Shown here: positions 11,471-20,381 of the stretch, piece after piece | Position numbering within the stretch: position 1 is the first letter of the stretch | Layout: each line of letters starts with the position of its first letter | DNA from: an uncultured Ectothiorhodospiraceae bacterium | GTDB taxonomy: Bacteria > Pseudomonadota > Gammaproteobacteria > UBA6429 > Thiohalophilaceae | Length of the DNA stretch: 50,217 nt | Direction: 5' to 3' | Assembly (NCBI GenBank): GCA_947260005.1 | Contig: CAMYOL010000066.1 | Span: 1 to 50,217 of the forward strand | Notes under the pieces: model-generated | The model's database searches: none | The model's input: only the letters and a program-made list of their open reading frames with translations | Told to the model about the DNA's origin: nothing | Position numbers and translations under genes: made by a program

Positions 11471-13645
11471 ATGGCGAATGCAGATAACCCATACACCGTA
11501 CGCTATATTTTAAATCCGATTTATTGGCCGATGTGGCTCGGGTTTGGTGTCGGTCGACTCTGCACATTTTTACCTTTACCGGCCATTTCTCTACTCGCAA
11601 AAATATTTAGCACAGTGGGTTTGCTCTTCATGCCAGAACGTAGGCGCATCACCCGAACCAATATACGTCTTTGTTTTCCCCATTATTCTAAAAAAGAAGT
11701 CCGTCATTTAATGCGGTTAAATTTTTATAACAGTACGATGGCCGTACTGGAAACAGCATTAAGTTGGTGGGGCTCAGATGATTTTTTTAAACAGTATTCA
11801 CATATTGAAGGCATGGAGCACATTGAAGCCGCCTTGAAAAATGGTAATGGAGCTTTAATGTTAGGCGCACATTATACCACGCTTGAGATCGGTGGCCGGA
11901 TAACCATGCAGTTTTTAAAACAGGCAACTCCAACGTATAAACCGGCCCGTAACAAACTATTTAATGCCATGATGGTAAGCTCACGTTCTCGATATCAAGG
12001 AGAACAGTTAAAAAGCAGCAATTTGCGTGAACTGCTTAAAAGATTAAAGAACAATAATGTAATATGGTATGCGCCGGATCAGGATTTTGGTCTCCATGGA
12101 ACTGTATTTGCACCGTTTATGGGGGTGCAAACAACGACTTTAACCACGACAGCACGTATTGCCAAATCATCTGGCACCACGATATTACCCTGGTATTGTG
12201 AACGATTAGCCAATAATAAAGGCTATAAGGTGATCATCGGTCCAGCATTCGAAAACTTTCCATCTGGTAATGACATTGACGATGCCACGACTATCAATAA
12301 ATCGATTGAAAAACAGGTAAAGCGCCTGCCAGAACAATATTTATGGGGACATCGTCGCTTTAAAACCCGCCCCAAAGGTATGCCGCAAGTATACCGCCTC
12401 AGACGAGATAAATTTGTTACCGCCTATACCTTTGCACATATTCTTCTTGTCTTTCCTGTTTTGGCCTACACTATATGGACTGCCCTAAAGCACAGACAAT
12501 TAGCTTATCTTAATCAACGAATTGGATTAGGTGACTATAAAAAATCTGATCTGATTATTCATGCCGCCTCAATTGGCGAAGTTAATGCAGTTAGTAACCT
12601 AATAAATTTAATTCTTGATAAAAACCCAAACATAAATATCCTGTTAAGCGTCAATACCCCTAGCGGAATGAACATTGCAAAATCCAGATTTTCTAATAAG
12701 GTCGATTACTGTTATATGCCTATCGATTGGAAATGGGCATCAAACAGATATCTGGATATGGTAAACCCCGGGTGTGTTTTAATCACTGAAACTGAAATAT
12801 GGTTAAATTTCTATGAACACTGTTATTACAAAGGGATTAAAAATATAATTATCAATGCTCGACTTTCTAAACGCAGTCTTAATACACCCTACATAGTTCG
12901 TCGCTGGCTTAGCCAGGCGCTGCAATACACCCACGCAATCCTTGCCAGGTCAGAAGAAGATGAAAATAATTATCTAAAACTTAATACTAATAAAGAAATA
13001 ATATCGACTGTGGGTAATATAAAATATGCTCTCTCACCCAAAACAAGTAGTCTACCGATAGAACTGGGATATCCTTATATACTTTTAGCTTCGACTCGAG
13101 ATGGCGAAGAGAAATTACTTTGCCAAAAATTACTTAGCTATAAGGGTCTTCCATTACTTGTGATAGTGCCAAGGCATATTACTCGGCTCCCATCAATATT
13201 GAACGACTTAACATCACTGACAAAGGATATTTCTGTCAGAAGTAGAAAAGAAGCCGTGACCAATAAAACCCAAATTTATATCGCTGATACATTTGGAGAA
13301 CTCGATCAATTTATCTCTGGCTCTAACTTTGTCATCATGGGTGGATCTTTCGAACCATTCGGTGGTCAAAATATAATTGAGGTCGCCAGTGCAGGGAAAA
13401 TGGTTATGTTTGGTCCACATATGGAGAACTTTGCCACCGAAGCAAAGCAATTTATTGAAAACAATGCGGGGATACAAGTCAATTCTTTAGAAGAACTACT
13501 GTCAGAGACAATTAATTTAATTAGCAATCCTGAAATTACCAATAGAATAGGCAAGAATGGACTTTTATTTGTTGAACAATATTCTGATATTGTTGAGAAA
13601 TACTATAATGAAATTTCTCTTTTATGTCACGAATTAAAGAACTAA
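11471..13645 (+). CDS. Fusion: LpxL-type lipid A acyltransferase + WaaA Kdo transferase
   Basis: A single 724-aa frame joins two enzymes. Residues 1-about 305 are a late lipid A acyltransferase (LpxL/HtrB type): an N-terminal hydrophobic helix, the HX4E catalytic motif H134-YTTL-E139, YAPDQDFG (200-207), and the C-terminal LWGHRRFKTRPKG (291-303). Residues about 313-724 are WaaA/KdtA (GT30): a membrane anchor (318-337), the catalytic glutamate in HAASIGE (364-370), ETEIW (440-444), INARLSKRS (461-469), VPRH (566-569) and GGSFEPFGGQN (624-634). WaaA adds Kdo from CMP-Kdo to lipid IVA; LpxL then acylates Kdo-lipid IVA. The fusion therefore links consecutive steps at the inner membrane. The linker is only about 10 residues and no frameshift is needed. 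It is convergent with the FkbM gene 16 bases on. Confidence 0.93.
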   Translation: MANADNPYTVRYILNPIYWPMWLGFGVGRLCTFLPLPAISLLAKIFSTVGLLFMPERRRITRTNIRLCFPHYSKKEVRHLMRLNFYNSTMAVLETALSWWGSDDFFKQYSHIEGMEHIEAALKNGNGALMLGAHYTTLEIGGRITMQFLKQATPTYKPARNKLFNAMMVSSRSRYQGEQLKSSNLRELLKRLKNNNVIWYAPDQDFGLHGTVFAPFMGVQTTTLTTTARIAKSSGTTILPWYCERLANNKGYKVIIGPAFENFPSGNDIDDATTINKSIEKQVKRLPEQYLWGHRRFKTRPKGMPQVYRLRRDKFVTAYTFAHILLVFPVLAYTIWTALKHRQLAYLNQRIGLGDYKKSDLIIHAASIGEVNAVSNLINLILDKNPNINILLSVNTPSGMNIAKSRFSNKVDYCYMPIDWKWASNRYLDMVNPGCVLITETEIWLNFYEHCYYKGIKNIIINARLSKRSLNTPYIVRRWLSQALQYTHAILARSEEDENNYLKLNTNKEIISTVGNIKYALSPKTSSLPIELGYPYILLASTRDGEEKLLCQKLLSYKGLPLLVIVPRHITRLPSILNDLTSLTKDISVRSRKEAVTNKTQIYIADTFGELDQFISGSNFVIMGGSFEPFGGQNIIEVASAGKMVMFGPHMENFATEAKQFIENNAGIQVNSLEELLSETINLISNPEITNRIGKNGLLFVEQYSDIVEKYYNEISLLCHELKN

Positions 13646-13661
13646 ACCTAATTCGAGTCTA

Positions 13662-14519
13662 CTACTTCACCCCACCCACTAGCTCAATATTTTTTATGAA
13701 ATCCTCTAATAAATGATTCGGGATAAACATATAATTAGGGTCATATTGTTTAAAGAAGTCATCAGGCATTCTAATAACTTTTAACTCTTGTTCACTGGTT
13801 ATAGAAAGGATCGAATAGTCGAGTTCAGTCATTAATTTATAAATTTGGGTAACTCTATCAACTTCTTGAGGATTTTTTTGACTGGCCCAGACCTCCGCGT
13901 AAAGAAAAGGTCTAAATGTTTCAATTGTATTAATCAAACCATTCAAAACAAATAACTCCGCGCCTTCAACATCTATTTTTATGACCGCTATTTCATTAAC
14001 ATCCAACATTTCTATAAAGGTATCACCTTTAACAGTCACTATATCAGACGAATGTCCAAAAGCAGCAGAATCAGTCCCTTCATTAACCAGCAGAGATGCG
14101 GTTTTATCCCCTATTTTATTAGCATAAAGTGTTCTTACGCATAATTCATTTGAAAGCGCTACCGGTAACACTCTGGCTTTTTTAAAATTATTAATACGAA
14201 TAAGCTCATTAGTATAATAATTACATACCGCATTTGGCTCAAAACCAATATATTCGATGTCATCACGAAGAACTTTAAGCTTTACGAGGTAAACTCCTAC
14301 ATTAACACCTACATCAATCACACAACCTTGCTTGGTTCTTAAGAAAGCATCAAGACACTGCCCCATCCAGAGCTCGGCCGGGATAACGTATCCACGCCCC
14401 ATGCCATATATAATTGGATAATGAAGATCTAAACCTAAATAGTCATTGCGTGCGGATTTCACGCATGTTTTAGAAAAGAACACGATTAATTCGCGTTTTA
14501 ATTTACCCAAAAAATTCAT
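13662..14519 (-). CDS. FkbM-family SAM methyltransferase
   Basis: This is 285 aa from the ATG at 14519 (GGA about 8 bases upstream); an upstream in-frame TTG is unlikely. The SAM-binding glycine loop is CVIDVGVNVG (66-75) and the FkbM hallmark IKIDVEGAE (180-188) follows; the acidic E-P of GFEPNA (92-97) would hold the ribose. FkbM proteins O-methylate sugars or polyketides. As the last gene of the kdkA-GT9-methyltransferase operon, it probably methylates a core or O-antigen sugar; this is inference from context. Confidence 0.9.
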   Translation of the reverse strand: MNFLGKLKRELIVFFSKTCVKSARNDYLGLDLHYPIIYGMGRGYVIPAELWMGQCLDAFLRTKQGCVIDVGVNVGVYLVKLKVLRDDIEYIGFEPNAVCNYYTNELIRINNFKKARVLPVALSNELCVRTLYANKIGDKTASLLVNEGTDSAAFGHSSDIVTVKGDTFIEMLDVNEIAVIKIDVEGAELFVLNGLINTIETFRPFLYAEVWASQKNPQEVDRVTQIYKLMTELDYSILSITSEQELKVIRMPDDFFKQYDPNYMFIPNHLLEDFIKNIELVGGVK

Positions 14520-14576
14520 ATTGTTTTCCAATAAATTTAGATAGTAATTGTGAGTTAAAATTTATTAGTAAATTAA

Positions 14577-15266
14577 TTATAATTTTTTAGCTACAATTTC
14601 AATTGAATACTCGCCTTCACTTGGTGTTTCATCATTTACAGAAGAATAGCCTGCATCACAGGTTTTAAAATATTCAATTCTCACGTCCGGTAACAATCTT
14701 TCTAATAATGGAACCAGTCCAATCGTATCAGGCGGATCATCTCTATCCGGGAGAAAAAAATGCTCATGATCGTGGTTGAATCGAGATGGTAGTGTTTTCT
14801 TTTTTTCATACAAATCTCTATGTGGTAAATATAAAATAAAATATCCACCCTTTTTTAATACCCGCCACCAGTTTTTAATCGACGTTTCAGTATCCGGTAA
14901 ATGCTCTAACAAATGACTTGAATAAACAAAATCAAACCGTCCATCTTCAAGCCCTCTTAATAGTTGCGCATCTCCATGCTCAAAATCCCAACCCACAACA
15001 TTGGGTGCGACAGGATCACCGCCATAGCCGATATCCAGGCCTTTACCGTTACAATATTTTTTGAAAAAATCTTCACCCACACGTCTATCATGAGCTTTAT
15101 GTGTTTCACCATAAGATGGCTTCCGACCTAAAAATGGTAGTCGACCAAACAAATTATATCGAACCTTTCTAATCCGATCTTTTATTGAATGATCGGTTTG
15201 CCGTGTAGAAGGCATTGGAGAAAACAGATTGTATTTAATCTTAGAATATACGTCTTTTAATCTCAT
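14577..15266 (-). CDS. Class I SAM-dependent methyltransferase with duplicated N-terminal motif
   Basis: This is 229 aa. It begins with GGAGAAATC before ATG and overlaps the preceding GT9 stop by four bases (ATGA). The SAM loop is GLDIGYGG (76-83), followed by FDFVYSSHLLEHLPD and WWRVLKKGGYFILYLPH, the usual post-motifs of the Methyltransf_11 group. The region between motif I and the acidic motif is short (VVGWDFEHGD). Before the catalytic domain, residues 3-19 and 28-44 are two copies of a 17-residue motif (L/I)KDxxxK(I/V)(K/R)YNLFxx(M/L)P, basic and amphipathic, perhaps a membrane or partner anchor. The likely acceptor is a surface sugar, by context. Confidence 0.85.
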   Translation of the reverse strand: MRLKDVYSKIKYNLFSPMPSTRQTDHSIKDRIRKVRYNLFGRLPFLGRKPSYGETHKAHDRRVGEDFFKKYCNGKGLDIGYGGDPVAPNVVGWDFEHGDAQLLRGLEDGRFDFVYSSHLLEHLPDTETSIKNWWRVLKKGGYFILYLPHRDLYEKKKTLPSRFNHDHEHFFLPDRDDPPDTIGLVPLLERLLPDVRIEYFKTCDAGYSSVNDETPSEGEYSIEIVAKKL

Positions 15267-16345
15267 GATTTCTCCAATACAGTAATAAGCTTTTCAAATT
15301 GAGAAAAACAATAATCAGCTGATAATTCCTGAGTACCCATCTTCTGTCCACATGAATCAAGTTCTCTTCCCTCCTTGAAACAGGCGATATGAATAGAATC
15401 TTCAGGATCAACAATTTCAGGTCGGGTTTGCGTAAATATACCTAATGTAGGACATTTTAGCCCAAATGCCATATGCATTATAGAGGTATCACCGGTAATA
15501 ATAAAATCGGATTTTTTAATTATAGCGGCAACATTACCGAAGCTAGTAATTGGTAATACAGAATACATTGTCTCATCAGCCGCTATTGATCTGAACTGTT
15601 CAACCAAATGCGTCTGTCCAGGGTTAGATAAAATAATCGGATAATAATTGTATTTTTGTTGGATCATTTCGGCGAGTGATACAAATTTATGTGTCGCCCA
15701 TATTTTACTCTCAACTCCCGCGGCTAGATTTATTACATAGTGTTTTTTAGGTATCTCAGATAACCAGTTATCCGCAAACGATAATTCTTGCTCATTGCAA
15801 TAAAAACTAGTCCCCCTTCTTACCGTGTGAATCCCTAATGGGAGTAAAACCGTTCCAATCTCTATAGTCCAATTTGTACACAAATCAGGATGATCAACCT
15901 GCCAATTATTTGACTTTCTTAATGCCTTAGTGTGATTGAATCCCAGCCTGTTTTTAGCATTTATAAGACGGATAATCCTTGGGCTAGCACCACCAGAGTA
16001 TAAATTTATACTAAGATCAAATTTCTTCCGCCGTAAATATCTAATTTTGCTAATTACAGTATAAATATACTTAAGAAATGGGCGTTTTTTTCTACTAAAT
16101 AAAACAAGCTCATCCACATCCGGGTGATTTTTTAGTGCGACCACTCCAGGAGGATCAACCACTACCGTCAGTTTTGATTCAGGAAATCGTTCTTTTAATG
16201 CCTCGAGTAATGACACCCGAATTAAGACATCTCCGATCAAGCCCCAACACAACACACATATTGTTTTTATCTGTGCTAATTCACCATTGGTTATTTTATT
16301 TGTATAACGTGCTTCTTTCTGTCTATTATTCTTGTTGAGAATCAT
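15263..16345 (-). CDS. Family 9 glycosyltransferase (heptosyltransferase-like)
   Basis: This is 360 aa with SD GGAAGG. It is a GT-B fold enzyme of the ADP-heptose:LPS heptosyltransferase family: the N-terminal IKTICVLCWGLIGDVLIRVS contains the conserved GD loop, and the C-terminal half contains INLAAGVESKIW and the sugar-nucleotide site ITGDTSIMHMAFGLKCPTLGIF. It overlaps kdkA upstream by 20 bases and the methyltransferase downstream by 4, so the three are coupled. It transfers heptose or a related sugar onto the LPS core on the cytoplasmic face; which residue cannot be told from sequence. Confidence 0.9.
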   Translation of the reverse strand: MILNKNNRQKEARYTNKITNGELAQIKTICVLCWGLIGDVLIRVSLLEALKERFPESKLTVVVDPPGVVALKNHPDVDELVLFSRKKRPFLKYIYTVISKIRYLRRKKFDLSINLYSGGASPRIIRLINAKNRLGFNHTKALRKSNNWQVDHPDLCTNWTIEIGTVLLPLGIHTVRRGTSFYCNEQELSFADNWLSEIPKKHYVINLAAGVESKIWATHKFVSLAEMIQQKYNYYPIILSNPGQTHLVEQFRSIAADETMYSVLPITSFGNVAAIIKKSDFIITGDTSIMHMAFGLKCPTLGIFTQTRPEIVDPEDSIHIACFKEGRELDSCGQKMGTQELSADYCFSQFEKLITVLEKS

Positions 16346-17042
16346 TATAACCTTCCAATAATTGTTCCCAATTATTTTCAGAAAAATTATACCCTGGAGT
16401 GTCCTTCTTAAACTTATAAAATGATCGTTTTAGACGAGCAAGCATTTTATCCATCCATGATTTCTGTTTCATTCGGAAGTAACTTTTATCAAAATCAATC
16501 AAATACAATTCCTGATGATCCGTTACCAGTATATTATTGGCGTTTAAATCCGCATGATAAACTCCATGCCGGTGAAATATTTTAATTAGTTGGCCAAGCG
16601 CGCTCCAAACTGAACTGTCGATTTTTTCTGCTTTTAACAACTCTCCCAATGCCGTGGTATTATCAATTCGTCGAGTTATTAGATCTGCATTATAATATAT
16701 AGTGTGTCGCATTATTCTCGCTGCAACTGGAGTCGGCACAGGTAGATTTAAAACATTCATCGCTTCTAGAAGTTTCCATTCTCTGAATACTCGCGTTTTA
16801 GATAAACCTATCCATAGATATTTATCTCGGCTAAGCTTTTCCATCATACCACCACGAAAATAATGTTTTAACACTAATGGTATGCCCGAATATTCGAAAT
16901 AGGTTGCCCTGCCTCGTTGAAGGTTTGTATCAGGTCTGCCAAGCAAATCCATTAATGAGAGACTAAATGCTTCAGGATTTAAAATAATTATTTTATTATA
17001 TAAAATATATTCATCTTTTGAAGGCTTATATATCGAGGTCAT
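16326..17042 (-). CDS. kdkA: 3-deoxy-D-manno-octulosonic acid (Kdo) kinase
   Basis: This is 238 aa, the usual KdkA length. The eukaryotic-like kinase core is visible: GRATYFEY near the N-lobe, a catalytic loop YHADLNANNILV (162-173; H163, D165, N170), and the metal-binding LIDFDKS (181-187). It phosphorylates Kdo of Kdo-lipid IVA at the 4-OH, as in Haemophilus and Vibrio that have a single Kdo. Its presence suggests the WaaA fusion may add only one Kdo (inference). It is first in a four-gene minus-strand operon with no strong SD. Confidence 0.9.
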   Translation of the reverse strand: MTSIYKPSKDEYILYNKIIILNPEAFSLSLMDLLGRPDTNLQRGRATYFEYSGIPLVLKHYFRGGMMEKLSRDKYLWIGLSKTRVFREWKLLEAMNVLNLPVPTPVAARIMRHTIYYNADLITRRIDNTTALGELLKAEKIDSSVWSALGQLIKIFHRHGVYHADLNANNILVTDHQELYLIDFDKSYFRMKQKSWMDKMLARLKRSFYKFKKDTPGYNFSENNWEQLLEGYNDSQQE

Positions 17043-17540
17043 GCGCTTAACAGCTCTTTATTGTGTACTGAACAAAAATTAATATTGGCATACTCAAATA
17101 GATATATTTGTACATAAGTCATCAGCGAACATAAAGTGTAGCCTATTTCAGGGAGCTGTCGGCTAAGGTAAACTAACAGGATGGAACTGTCCAGAGCTCC
17201 TCCATGCGATATACCCAGATTTTTATATTTTACGAAATAATGCCATTTTTACCGTAAGTATTCCCCACAAGATAACTTCCCAGAATTAGAATTTTTTAAT
17301 AAAGTATATACCATGGAAAACCTACATTGAATAATCAGATACCGAGATAACCAAATATTGGTTTCCCTTGAAAATACCGAAATTGGTATGCCCGCAAAGG
17401 AACTATATCCAAGCAAGCCTTAAACACGTTACATTTGACTATATTATGTAGATCACTATCGTTACAGATATCATAGTTCTATCGACTATATGTCCACAAT
17501 GATGTTTGAAGGGAATATGCTATTGGTGCTTAACTCTCTA
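17043..17540. other. 498-base non-coding gap with paired inverted repeats
   Basis: There is no credible gene. Around 17350-17362 (ACCAA-ATA-TTGGT) and 17376-17387 (ACCGAAATTGGT) are two similar imperfect palindromes starting 26 bases apart. The gap separates the end of the GT-C/radical SAM operon from kdkA and should contain the kdkA promoter. The stretch near 17150-17220 resembles none of the neighbouring genes and could be mobile-element debris, but I cannot assign it. Confidence 0.5.
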
Positions 17541-19160
17541 TCAAAAGTTACTGGGAAGATCATTATTCGCTTTTGCTTGCCATAAGATGAAATGTCTATA
17601 CTCAATTACTGGTGAGTAGTTTTGATTGAATAGTTTCGGTAAATCTTTACCAAATGTCATTTGTTGAATATTATGCCAATTAGACATCGAAAAGGGTTTA
17701 CCCGGTTTCGGGATGATAACCACATCATAATACTTCTCTGTAATTCTTTTTACACTCCTCTCAGGTATCGCAATACCAAGCGCACGCCTCCCCATTAGTG
17801 CAATGGGGTCTAGACTATTGTCTTCGATGGCTGTCCATAACAGTGGCCGATAATAAGTATTTTGATAGCCTTCATTATCAGAATACCCCATCAGTGCACG
17901 CCACTTATTATCCTCAATTTCCTTTTTAATCAAGAGGACCTCCGTTTCTATCTCACTCGATGAATTGTCCTGTATGAACCAGATATATTTTTTTTGTACG
18001 CTAATGGTAAATACAAATATGGCCAGTATCCAGGCGACGATCCCGGATAAAAAAAATGTTTTATACGTAGTGCTTCTGACACTAAAGGCAAGTTGAAAAT
18101 CATCCCGACAACGAGAATAGTAAATCGTATAGAGCACGGCAGCGACAGGTGCAAAATGGGCTATATGATAACTGCCCGCGCCATCAATTCCTGCGGTCAG
18201 GCACACCATGATCAGCATCGCGTTTGTAAATAGAAAAGTCCAAAATGTTTCATTCGATAAAATAGGTTTAATGGCCCCTCTCTTAAAATCAAAATACATA
18301 AGCAATAGTAATGGTAGGAAAATCACATAAGCCATGCTTAGATTATGCATAAATAGCCAATAATGAAGTTCAAGTTTCGAATAAGCCTTCATAATAACAA
18401 TAAAGTTTGTCAGACTATATGCTTCAAGTAAGAATGGGCTGAAAGCTAAAGCGATACTCACAATGCCAGTATATAAAAGTTTTTGTACCCCATGTTGTCG
18501 ATAAAATAGAAATAGTAGCGGCAAAACATAACCAATCGCATGAAACTTGGCACTGACTGACAAGGCAACTCCAAGAGCCAGCAACAGCCGGCTCGTCCAC
18601 TTTGACGGCAACAACACTGATGCGACCGCTAGTGAATTACCTAGAAAAATAATGCTGTCGGACTGATTCCTGAAGGCTATCTGGGCAAATAGGAGCACAA
18701 TAACAGAATAGTAAAAAGTACCTTGAAGTGCATTACTAAAGCCATATTTTCTGATTAGAAAAAAGGACAGTACAACAAAACCAGCGGAGAAACATAAGGC
18801 TCCATATAATTTTGAACCCAATATAGGATTTGAAAACAACTTCAGGAACTCTGTTTGAAACAGGTATGTTGAAGGGCCATACAATATACTATATACATTA
18901 GGATCGTCGAACGTTGTATAGGCCGGATACCCCTCTGCAATCATTAATGAAATTGTTGTTATCGACGGTTCGATATGCTCACGATAAGTGGGTACCCATA
19001 TGTATAATGCTACTGCGCTAAACATATACCCAAGAGATACAAATGAAATCAAGCGTGGGGCAGTAAAGAGATCCGTAAACCTCCCATTTTTTTTGATATA
19101 CCAATATACAAAAGGTAGGGAAAAAATAAAAAAAAGAAGGTATGAATGGAATAATCGCAT
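17541..19160 (-). CDS. Polytopic GT-C-like membrane glycosyltransferase
   Basis: This is 539 aa with about ten or more hydrophobic helices. The first periplasmic loop carries acidic residues in YREHIEPSI (59-67) and then GYPAYTTFDDPNVYSILYGP (77-96), a layout of lipid-linked-sugar glycosyltransferases of the GT-C fold (GT39/GT87-like). It would move a sugar from polyprenyl phosphate to an acceptor in the periplasm. It is the last gene of the operon that begins with a polyprenyl-phosphate glycosyltransferase and a flippase, which supports this role. Exact family and sugar are unknown. There is a soluble C-terminal region from about 400. Confidence 0.7.
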   Translation of the reverse strand: MRLFHSYLLFFIFSLPFVYWYIKKNGRFTDLFTAPRLISFVSLGYMFSAVALYIWVPTYREHIEPSITTISLMIAEGYPAYTTFDDPNVYSILYGPSTYLFQTEFLKLFSNPILGSKLYGALCFSAGFVVLSFFLIRKYGFSNALQGTFYYSVIVLLFAQIAFRNQSDSIIFLGNSLAVASVLLPSKWTSRLLLALGVALSVSAKFHAIGYVLPLLFLFYRQHGVQKLLYTGIVSIALAFSPFLLEAYSLTNFIVIMKAYSKLELHYWLFMHNLSMAYVIFLPLLLLMYFDFKRGAIKPILSNETFWTFLFTNAMLIMVCLTAGIDGAGSYHIAHFAPVAAVLYTIYYSRCRDDFQLAFSVRSTTYKTFFLSGIVAWILAIFVFTISVQKKYIWFIQDNSSSEIETEVLLIKKEIEDNKWRALMGYSDNEGYQNTYYRPLLWTAIEDNSLDPIALMGRRALGIAIPERSVKRITEKYYDVVIIPKPGKPFSMSNWHNIQQMTFGKDLPKLFNQNYSPVIEYRHFILWQAKANNDLPSNF

Positions 19161-19184
19161 CAGATCACTGATTAGCCGATTTGA

Positions 19185-20375
19185 CTACTGTCTAACAATT
19201 CTTTTATTTCTAAAAAATAAGCCGCCAAATACTCTGTATGCCAGAAAACTTATAAAGCCAGTAAATACACCTAGCATGAACAACTCATAGTCATCACCTG
19301 TGTATAACGTATATGCTGTTGCAAGTGACAAAGACAATAGGGATAACCATGGAAGTAAATAATACTGTACTCCTGTTATCCACCACAACGAAAAGCAGGC
19401 TGCCAATACGAATAAGAATATACTACTAATCATAAATATGCTATTGGAGCCATACTCAACAATATTTGCAGAATATTCCGGAAAATAACCATAACTGATT
19501 ACTAGATTTTGAAGCGATATAGATACAACGGCACATATAATAAACAACAGTGCTTCAGACTTTTTAACCCTCATGCAATCTACCAAACTAACGGTTATTA
19601 ACAATATCGACAATGCAATCACAATAGCCATAGTAAACACAGTTGCTATATATGCAGCAACGCCAAAACACATTCCAGAAAGGGCATACAATAACAATTT
19701 GATTGTTGCATTTTTTTCGGCCTTGGTCAGTAAATATAAAGCAGCCAAACTAAACAACATCCCAGTCGGATCTACACCAAAATACAAAGGAAGCAAACTT
19801 CCCGATGCAACAAGTATTTTTTCAAAAATACGCATTGGTTTGCGTAAATGGACAGATGAAAAACTGTCCGCATACAGAAGTAAAACGACTACAACAAAAA
19901 ATACTTGAAGAGAATTAATTAATGGATACTTAATGAGGCTGATTAGAAAAAATATAAGTGCAATGATAATATTATCAACGCTATAATTCCTATCATCTTT
20001 TTTTAGGAAATTACCGAAGGCCAGCTTGCCGTCATCACAAATTAACTCTGAATCAAGGTTGCTGGTCTTAAAAATATCTTTCCATAGTTCTAACGAAGCA
20101 TTCCAATTAAGAGTGCGGTAATTTAAATTCTCACCACGTTTTGCATTATGCCTGGCATTATCCCCCTTTTCATAAAACTTGAAAGGATCCGAAACCATGG
20201 TGAAACTATAATCTGTTTGGTTAATCCTCCAGTCTAGCTTATACGTTCCTGTCTCCCTTTTAATCTTAATTGAGGATTGAATTTCTTTTAATTTTGTTAT
20301 CGAATCTTCAGGCAAATGCTCGCTCAGTTTTCGCGCACGTAATTGCATAAGGTGGTATAGGGTGTTTGCCTTCAT
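19185..20375 (-). CDS. Unknown membrane protein with N-terminal soluble domain
   Basis: This is 396 aa and I do not recognise the family. Residues 1-about 130 are hydrophilic and start with a basic helical stretch (MKANTLYHLMQLRARKLSE); from about 133 on there are roughly eight or nine hydrophobic helices and a basic end (FFRNKRIVRQ). The soluble part has aromatic-rich YKLDWRINQTDYSFTM and LNYRTLNWNASLELWKDIF. It starts six bases after the radical SAM stop and precedes the GT-C gene by 24 bases, so it belongs to the same operon. A role with the GT-C protein, as partner or a second divergent GT-C, is speculation. Confidence 0.75.
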   Translation of the reverse strand: MKANTLYHLMQLRARKLSEHLPEDSITKLKEIQSSIKIKRETGTYKLDWRINQTDYSFTMVSDPFKFYEKGDNARHNAKRGENLNYRTLNWNASLELWKDIFKTSNLDSELICDDGKLAFGNFLKKDDRNYSVDNIIIALIFFLISLIKYPLINSLQVFFVVVVLLLYADSFSSVHLRKPMRIFEKILVASGSLLPLYFGVDPTGMLFSLAALYLLTKAEKNATIKLLLYALSGMCFGVAAYIATVFTMAIVIALSILLITVSLVDCMRVKKSEALLFIICAVVSISLQNLVISYGYFPEYSANIVEYGSNSIFMISSIFLFVLAACFSLWWITGVQYYLLPWLSLLSLSLATAYTLYTGDDYELFMLGVFTGFISFLAYRVFGGLFFRNKRIVRQ

Positions 20376-20381
20376 GGAGAA

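Noticed and set aside
13646-13661. Terminator between the lpxL-waaA fusion and the FkbM gene
   Set aside because: Only 16 bases with no hairpin.
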